Below, one piece after another: positions 13,077 through 17,457 of a stretch of DNA of 17,457 nucleotides (positions are counted from its first letter, which is position 1; each line of letters opens with the position of its first letter). Both the position numbers and the translations under genes were made by a program. The notes under the pieces are model-generated. The model was given only the letters and a program-made list of their open reading frames with translations, had not been told where the DNA came from and did no database searches. The DNA lies in the NCBI GenBank assembly GCA_019746155.1, contig JAIESJ010000011.1:1-17457 (forward strand). The letters run 5' to 3'. This DNA is from Burkholderiales bacterium. GTDB lineage: Bacteria > Pseudomonadota > Gammaproteobacteria > Burkholderiales > SG8-41.

Positions 13077-14057
13077 TCAGGTTGTCGGCTCATCCACCAC
13101 CCCGTTCTTGAGTACGCCGATGCCTTCGATCTCGGCTTCGATCACATCGCCCGCCTTGAGCAGCCAGCCCGGGTTGGCGAGCCCGCCGCCGCCCGGCGAG
13201 CCGGTGGCGATGATGTCGCCCGGCATCAGCGTGATCTGCGACAGGTAGGCGATCAGCTTGGGGATCGACCAGATCATGTCCTTGGTGTTGCCGTTCTGCC
13301 GCGTCTCGCCGTTCACCCGCGTGGTGATGCGCAGATGCATGGGCTCGGGAATCGCGTCGCGCGTCACCATCCACGGACCCATCGGCGCGAAGGTGTCGTA
13401 GGTCTTGCCGAGGAACAGGTGCCCGCCTTCGCGCTCGAGCCTGCCGACGTCGCGCGCCGTGATATCGTTGATGATGGTGTAGCCGGCGACCACGTTGTAG
13501 GCGTCCTCTTCGCGCACGTGTTTGCATTTTTTGCCGATGACGACCGCCAGTTCGGTCTCATAGTCCAGCTCTTTGCAGACCGCGGGTTTCAGGATGTCGC
13601 GCCCCGGCCCGGTGATGGAGGACAGCGTCTTGGTGAAGGCGGCGGGCACCGGACCGCCTTGCTTGCCGGGGTTCCGGATGTATCCGGGGTAGTTGCGGCC
13701 GATCGCGATCAGTTTGGACGGGCGCACCGGCGCATAGAGCCGGCATTCGGCGAGCGGGATGAAGAGCTGCTCGCCGTTCAATCCCGATGCGTCGGGCGAG
13801 GTCTGCGCCAGCTCGTCGAGGTAGGCGAAGGCGTCACCCAAGGCAAGCCATGCCGCTTCACCCATGTGCAGAAACTGCGCGATGTAGGGTGGCATGTAAA
13901 TCGCCGCCAGTTCGCTGCCCTTGGGATTGTTGTTTTCCTCGACCAGATACAGCGCATAACCTGCACGAAGATCGGCAACCAGTTCGTGTCCCACCAGAAC
14001 GCCCAGGCGTGCGAGCGCGGCCGGCTCGTGCCTGCGGCTGTAGCGCATCAATTTCAT
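13077..14057 (-). CDS. Fumarylacetoacetate hydrolase-family protein with altered catalytic-dyad positions
   Basis: A 326-residue FAH-fold protein. The family cleaves or hydrates 2,4-dioxo and 2-oxo acids (acylpyruvases, fumarylpyruvate and fumarylacetoacetate hydrolases, oxaloacetate decarboxylases) using Mg2+. Seen: an N-terminal domain to about 105; SKLIAIGRNYPGY (114-126); AAFTKTLSSITGPG; the metal ligands in LDYETELAVVIGKK (E167, E169) and INDITARD (D198); LGKTYDTFAPMGPW (216-229); and the C-terminal LMPGDIIATGSPGG loop. At NYxxH, where FAHD1-type enzymes have the His-Glu dyad (HxxE), this protein has Y126 and N129. Metal binding should be kept but chemistry may differ. ATG 14057 follows AGAGGAG. 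It is divergent from the mlaC region and convergent with the catabolic run. Confidence 0.85.
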   Translation of the reverse strand: MKLMRYSRRHEPAALARLGVLVGHELVADLRAGYALYLVEENNNPKGSELAAIYMPPYIAQFLHMGEAAWLALGDAFAYLDELAQTSPDASGLNGEQLFIPLAECRLYAPVRPSKLIAIGRNYPGYIRNPGKQGGPVPAAFTKTLSSITGPGRDILKPAVCKELDYETELAVVIGKKCKHVREEDAYNVVAGYTIINDITARDVGRLEREGGHLFLGKTYDTFAPMGPWMVTRDAIPEPMHLRITTRVNGETRQNGNTKDMIWSIPKLIAYLSQITLMPGDIIATGSPGGGGLANPGWLLKAGDVIEAEIEGIGVLKNGVVDEPTT

Positions 14058-14334
14058 GCTTGCTCCTCTTGCGGCCGTTGAATCAGGCGGCGCATCCTGG
14101 CAAAGAACAGATTATGCCGTTGTTGTCGGGCTACGGTGGCGATCGAAGCGCTTGAAAGCAGAGAAATTCTCAGGCGGGGCCCGGCGAGCGTCGCAAACAG
14201 GTGACGGTTGGGATACGGAAAATACGGCGGGAATATTATAAGATACTGATTTTATTCATAAAATATAGTCAGGTATGATGCCTGCGCCGACTCGCCAGCG
14301 GTGCTGTGAATAACCGAGAGCGAGGAACAATGCC
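14058..14334. other. Divergent intergenic region with AT-rich core
   Basis: About 280 bp between the FAH-family gene and the small ORF, with no coding frame of convincing codon pattern. The segment 14230-14275 is strikingly AT-rich for this window and probably holds promoters for one or both directions. One plus-strand candidate is listed separately. Confidence 0.5.
14251..14279 (+). promoter_or_regulatory. Sigma70-like promoter candidate for the small ORF/mlaC region
   Basis: TATGAT (14274-14279) matches five of six -10 positions. TTTATT, 17 bases upstream (14251-14256), matches the -35 weakly (three of six). The pair lies in the AT-rich core, 56 bases before the first ATG of the small ORF. 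Confidence 0.35.
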
Positions 14335-14478
14335 ATGAAAACGATTACTAAGCGTCTGGCAGTTGTTACTATGATTACAGCCGGTCGTGCCGGCGGATCG
14401 CAGGCGCGGCAAGTTGCGCGAACCCGAGCCATGGCGCAGCGGCGATCGGCGGCCAGGTCAACTGCGATTGAATATTGA
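14335..14478 (+). CDS. Small ORF with signal-peptide-like start, possibly a frameshifted remnant
   Basis: 47 codons from an ATG preceded by GAGGA. The first 16 residues, MKTITKRLAVVTMITA, look like a Sec signal peptide (two Lys and an Arg, then hydrophobic), but the rest is basic and unlike a secreted protein. From about 14411 the neighbouring frame has a better codon pattern (ASCANPSHGAAAIGGQ, then a stop), so a one-base shift may have broken a small exported protein or lipoprotein. It ends 20 bp before mlaC. No family is recognised. It could also be a leader for mlaC. Confidence 0.35.
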   Translation: MKTITKRLAVVTMITAGRAGGSQARQVARTRAMAQRRSAARSTAIEY

Positions 14479-14498
14479 GGCCATTTGGGGAGTCAAGC

Positions 14499-15110
14499 AT
14501 GAAAATGATGGTGCGTATTGGAAGCGTATTTGTCCTGCTGTTCGCATTCGTCGTGCAGGCGGCGGACACACCCGGTGCGGCGCCCGACGCGCTGGTGAAA
14601 GCGACGGTCGACGAAGTATTGTCGGCGATCAAGCAGACCAGGGACAAGCGCGCGCTGCATGAGCTGGCGGAAAAGAAAGTATTGCCGCATTTCGATTTTC
14701 AGGCCATGACGCGGCTCGCCGTGGGCAGGTCGTGGCGCGATGCCAGTCCGGCGCAGCAGAAAGCCCTGGAAAACGCATTCCGTTCGCTGCTCGTCAGTAC
14801 CTATACGACGGCATTGAGTCAATCGGCCGGCAGCAATCAGACTGTGGAAGTCAAGCCGGCGCAGGTGAAAGCGGATGAAACCGATGTCACCGTGAAAACG
14901 CTGGTCAAGGAGCCGGGGCGGCAGCCGATTGCCATCGATTACCGCATGTCAAAGACGCCATCCGGCTGGAAGGTCTATGACGTGGTGGTGGAAAACCTGA
15001 GTCTGGTGACCAATTACCGCGGCTCGTTCAATTCCGAAATCAGCCGCTCCGGCATCGACGGGCTGATCAGGACGCTCGAGTCCAAGAACAGGCAGTTGGC
15101 AGAAGGCTGA
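14499..15110 (+). CDS. mlaC: MlaC/Ttg2D-family periplasmic phospholipid-binding protein
   Basis: A 203-residue exported protein. The family shuttles phospholipids across the periplasm between the outer-membrane MlaA-porin complex and the inner-membrane MlaFEDB transporter. Seen: a signal peptide (residues 1-21, ending VVQA-A), then the toluene-tolerance family core: VLPHFDFQAMTRLAVGRSWRD, AQQKALENAFRSLLVSTYTTAL, VKTLVKEPGRQPIAIDYRM, GWKVYDVVVENLSLVTNYRGSF and a C-terminal GIDGLIRTLESKN. The start is ATG 14499 with GGGGAG 8 bases upstream; the frame extends to a TTG at 14475 that adds nothing family-like. None of mlaA, B, D, E or F is nearby, so it is an orphan copy or part of a split system. 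Confidence 0.9.
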   Translation: MKMMVRIGSVFVLLFAFVVQAADTPGAAPDALVKATVDEVLSAIKQTRDKRALHELAEKKVLPHFDFQAMTRLAVGRSWRDASPAQQKALENAFRSLLVSTYTTALSQSAGSNQTVEVKPAQVKADETDVTVKTLVKEPGRQPIAIDYRMSKTPSGWKVYDVVVENLSLVTNYRGSFNSEISRSGIDGLIRTLESKNRQLAEG

Positions 15111-15294
15111 TCCGGGAGCGAGGCAAGGAAGGGCGGGGACGAGGGGAAAAACGTCCATCATTTCCTGAAAGACCGGCTCGCAAACCGCAGTCAGCGGGCG
15201 GTATACCAGGCGGTGCAGGCGACGCAAAACAGCCGCCGGCTTGCCGAACTGCTCACGGCCATGGAGCGCAGCGCGCGCCAGATGGGGAAGAAAC
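15111..15294 (+). other. Coding-like open stretch after mlaC without a clear start
   Basis: The frame that continues past the mlaC TGA stays open for more than 400 bases, and about three quarters of its first 60 codons end in G or C. It reads NVHHFLKDRLANRSQRA, then QNSRRLAELLTAMERSARQ. The only in-frame start is a GTG at 15213. It may be a remnant of a small gene, an mlaC C-terminal extension cut by a stop, or chance. I recognise no family. Confidence 0.25.
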
Positions 15295-15558
15295 ATGAAT
15301 CGCAGACAGGCAATCAAGGGACGGATAATTCCGGCGCTTTGCATCATGGCGGCTCTTCTCGCTGCTTGTGCCAGCCAGCCGCCGCCGGAGCGGCGCGTCA
15401 ATCAAACCGGGTATTCGGCAGCGTTCAAGCAGGGTTACTCCGACGGTTGCGACAGCGTGCAGTCGTCGCGCCGCCGCCACGAGCAGCGCTACCAGAGCGA
15501 TGCCGATTACATGATGGGCTGGAACGACGGCTATAGCATTTGCGCAAGGCGCAAATGA
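15295..15558 (+). CDS. Small lipoprotein with GY..G..DGC / GW.DGY..C pattern
   Basis: An 87-residue lipoprotein. The n-region MNRRQAIKGR is basic, a hydrophobic stretch follows, and LLAAC (lipobox, Cys25) marks the signal peptidase II cleavage and lipidation site. The mature part has TGYSAAFKQGYSDGCDS (41-57) and, after a charged linker, YMMGWNDGYSIC (72-83): two related aromatic-glycine units, each ending in Cys, which may form a disulfide. I recall similar small uncharacterised lipoproteins in betaproteobacteria, function unknown. The start ATG 15295 has GGGGAAG upstream. It lies downstream of mlaC on the same strand, so an envelope role is plausible. Confidence 0.75.
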   Translation: MNRRQAIKGRIIPALCIMAALLAACASQPPPERRVNQTGYSAAFKQGYSDGCDSVQSSRRRHEQRYQSDADYMMGWNDGYSICARRK

Positions 15559-15656
15559 GTCGAATGTTTCATTATGTTAGGGACTCTTACTGAGGGCGCC
15601 GCCCAATAGTGCGTAGTTGTAGTCGGCAATGCCCCCACGACACGTTAGCGGAACGC

Positions 15657-15674
15657 CCGGTTGCTTCGAACCGG
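15657..15674. terminator. Hairpin between the lipoprotein gene and spoT
   Basis: CCGGTT (15657-15662) and AACCGG (15669-15674) form a perfect 6-bp stem with loop GCTTCG, between the converging lipoprotein and spoT genes. There is no T-run on either side, so it is a weak terminator candidate. Confidence 0.3.
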
Positions 15675-15700
15675 AAACTTGAAACTTCAAACTGCTCCGA

Positions 15701-17457
15701 TCAGCCCTTGACGCGGGTGATGCGGATGACTTCGGGAATGCGGCGCAGGCCGCGCATGATCTGCGCCAGATGCAGGCGATTCGACACCTGCAGCGTGAAG
15801 TGCATGTCGGTATAGTCGCCGCTGTCCTCGGGATCGACCGCGACGTTCTGGATGTTCGATCCGCCCTCGGCGATTTCCGCCGCCACCTTGGCCAGCACGC
15901 CGCGCTGGTTCGCTACCACCAGCTTGACCCTCACCTCGAACAGTTTTTTCGTTTCCGGGTCCCAGGCTACGTCAAGCAGCCGCTCGGGATCGGTGCGCGT
16001 CTTGCTGATCACCGGACAGTCGTGGGTGTGAATCACCATGCCTTGTCCCTTGCTGATCATGCCGATGATCGGGTCGCCCGGGATCGGGTTGCAGCATTTC
16101 GCGAACTGGATCGCCATGCCTTCCGAGCCGCGGATCACTATCGAGCCCGGTAAAAGATTCTCGCCGGGAAGCGGCTCGCCCAGCGACAGCAACTGGCGCG
16201 CCACCACTACGCCCAGGCGTTTGCCGAGTCCGATGTCGGCGAGGATTTCCTGGCGTGATTTGGCATTGGAATCCCGTACCAGCTTGTCCCACTGGATTTC
16301 CGTGATGTCGGCAAGGTTTGATTTGAAGCTGGCGAGCGTCTGGTTGAGCAATCGCTCGCCGAGCTGCGCCGACTCCTTGAAATGCATGGTCTTCAGGAAA
16401 TGCCGGATATGCGAGCGGGCCTTGCCGGTGATGACGAAGTTGAGCCACAGCGGATTGGGCCTGGCGTGCGCGGCGGTGATGATCTCGACGCGGTCGCCGT
16501 TTTTGAGTTCTGCGCGCAGCGGCATCAGCTCCTGGTTGATCTTGACCGCCACGCAACGGTTGCCGATGTCGGTGTGCACCGCATAGGCGAAATCGACCGC
16601 GGTTGCGCCGCGCGGCAGCGCCATGATCTGGCCCTTTGGCGTGAAGACGTAGACCTCGTCGGGGAAAAGGTCGACCTTGAGGTGCTCCAGGAATTCAACC
16701 GAATCGCCCGATTCCGACTGCATCTCGAGCAGGCTCTGCAACCACTGGTGGGTTTTTTTCTGCAGATCGGAGAGGCTGGTATCCGAGCTCTTGTAAAGCC
16801 AGTGCGAGGCGACTCCCGCCTCCGCAATCTTGTGCATTTCAACCGTGCGGATCTGCACTTCGAGCGGTGTGCCGAGTGGGCCAAACAGCCTGGTGTGCAG
16901 CGACTGGTAGCCGTTCGCCTTGGGTATCGCGATGTAGTCCTTGAACTTGCCTGGGATCGGCTTGTAGAGGCCGTGCAGCACGCCCAGCGCAACGTAGCAC
17001 GCGTGCACGTCCTTGACGATGATGCGGAAGCCGAACACGTCGAGCACCTGCGCGAACGAGAACGACTTCTCGCGCATCTTGCGGTAGATCGAGTAGAGAT
17101 GCTTTTCCCGCCCTTCGACCTGCGCCTCGAGCTTGTTTTCCCTGAGCCTGCGCTTAATCGATTCCATCACCTTGTTGACGATCTCGCGCCGGTTGCCGCG
17201 CGCCGCCTTGACCGCCTTGGCGAGCACCCGGTAGCGGTCGGGATAGAGGTGCCTGAAGGAGAGGTCTTCGAGCTCCTGGTAAATGCTGTTCAACCCCAGT
17301 CGGTTGGCGATCGGGGCATAGATCTCCAGCGTTTCGCGTGCGATGCGGTGGCGCCTGCGGTCATCGACCGCGTCCAGCGTGCGCATGTTGTGCAGGCGGT
17401 CGGCGAGCTTGATCAGGATGACACGCACGTCGCGCGCCATCGCCAGCAGCATCTTGC
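15701..17457 (-). CDS. spoT: Bifunctional (p)ppGpp synthetase/hydrolase SpoT (partial, N-terminus off right edge)
   Basis: The last 585 or so residues of a long RelA/SpoT homolog; the 5' end lies beyond the window. It makes and degrades the alarmone (p)ppGpp in the stringent response. Numbered from the first visible Met: the end of the HD hydrolase domain with LADRLHNMRTL (16-26); the synthetase domain with REKHLYSIYRKM (115-126), DVFGFRIIV, GKFKDYIAIPKANGYQSLHT (168-187) and LEVQIRT; the TGS domain (about 266-326); the conserved-cysteine domain with AKCCNPIPGD (451-460) and HTHDCP (475-480); and a C-terminal ACT domain (about 507-580). The KFKD element is the basic form found in bifunctional Rel/SpoT (RxKD), not the acidic ExDD of synthetase-only RelA. 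Together with the intact hydrolase motif this favours spoT. Confidence 0.93.
   Translation of the reverse strand, partial: KMLLAMARDVRVILIKLADRLHNMRTLDAVDDRRRHRIARETLEIYAPIANRLGLNSIYQELEDLSFRHLYPDRYRVLAKAVKAARGNRREIVNKVMESIKRRLRENKLEAQVEGREKHLYSIYRKMREKSFSFAQVLDVFGFRIIVKDVHACYVALGVLHGLYKPIPGKFKDYIAIPKANGYQSLHTRLFGPLGTPLEVQIRTVEMHKIAEAGVASHWLYKSSDTSLSDLQKKTHQWLQSLLEMQSESGDSVEFLEHLKVDLFPDEVYVFTPKGQIMALPRGATAVDFAYAVHTDIGNRCVAVKINQELMPLRAELKNGDRVEIITAAHARPNPLWLNFVITGKARSHIRHFLKTMHFKESAQLGERLLNQTLASFKSNLADITEIQWDKLVRDSNAKSRQEILADIGLGKRLGVVVARQLLSLGEPLPGENLLPGSIVIRGSEGMAIQFAKCCNPIPGDPIIGMISKGQGMVIHTHDCPVISKTRTDPERLLDVAWDPETKKLFEVRVKLVVANQRGVLAKVAAEIAEGGSNIQNVAVDPEDSGDYTDMHFTLQVSNRLHLAQIMRGLRRIPEVIRITRVKG

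Noticed and set aside
15701..17457. relA instead of spoT
   Set aside because: The loop is KFKD, not ExDD, and the hydrolase-domain LADRLHN motif is intact.

Overview
The window looks like chromosomal DNA of a high-GC betaproteobacterium, probably Burkholderiales or a near relative. The evidence is two remnants of Bug/TctC-type solute-binding proteins (a family greatly expanded in that group), a SpoT-type ppGpp enzyme, an orphan MlaC protein, and strongly G/C-ending codons in nearly all genes. No tRNA, rRNA, CRISPR array, intact insertion sequence or phage gene was seen.

Layout. Bases 1-1590 hold the last codons of an unknown gene, a gene-poor stretch, and an MFS exporter gene whose composition is visibly less GC-rich than the rest. 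On the minus strand follow a Bug-type binding protein that has lost its N-terminus and signal peptide, and an intact cystathionine beta-lyase-like PLP enzyme. From 4040 to 7696 a compact plus-strand operon encodes a three-subunit molybdenum hydroxylase in the order large (Mo), medium (FAD), small (2x[2Fe-2S]). Bases 7780-8750 (minus strand) hold two broken genes: an alpha/beta hydrolase that has lost its catalytic core yet stays in frame, and a second Bug remnant with a large internal deletion.

From 8909 to 12683 four plus-strand genes encode a crotonase-family enzyme, a class III CoA-transferase, a VOC/methylmalonyl-CoA-epimerase-like protein and an Ldh2-type NAD(P)-dependent 2-hydroxyacid dehydrogenase. 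A minus-strand fumarylacetoacetate hydrolase-family protein follows after a 390-bp gap that contains a 20-codon remnant of a REP-associated tyrosine transposase and palindromic repeats. Together with the molybdenum hydroxylase these genes look like a catabolic cluster for an unidentified organic acid, possibly cyclic or aromatic: CoA activation, hydroxylation, hydration or ring hydrolysis, then 2-oxo/2-hydroxy acid processing. The substrate cannot be read from the sequence.

From 14058 the content becomes housekeeping: a short signal-peptide-like ORF, an orphan MlaC-type lipid-binding periplasmic protein, a small lipoprotein with a repeated GY..G..DGC / GW.DGY..C pattern, and the 3' part of a bifunctional spoT gene that runs off the right edge.

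The most unusual points are: an FAH-family enzyme in which the His-Glu catalytic dyad position appears substituted; a crotonase with a mixed active-site signature; three solute-binding or hydrolase genes broken by deletion around the catabolic operon; a strong 17-bp palindromic operator candidate before the VOC gene; and the transposase remnant with its repeats.
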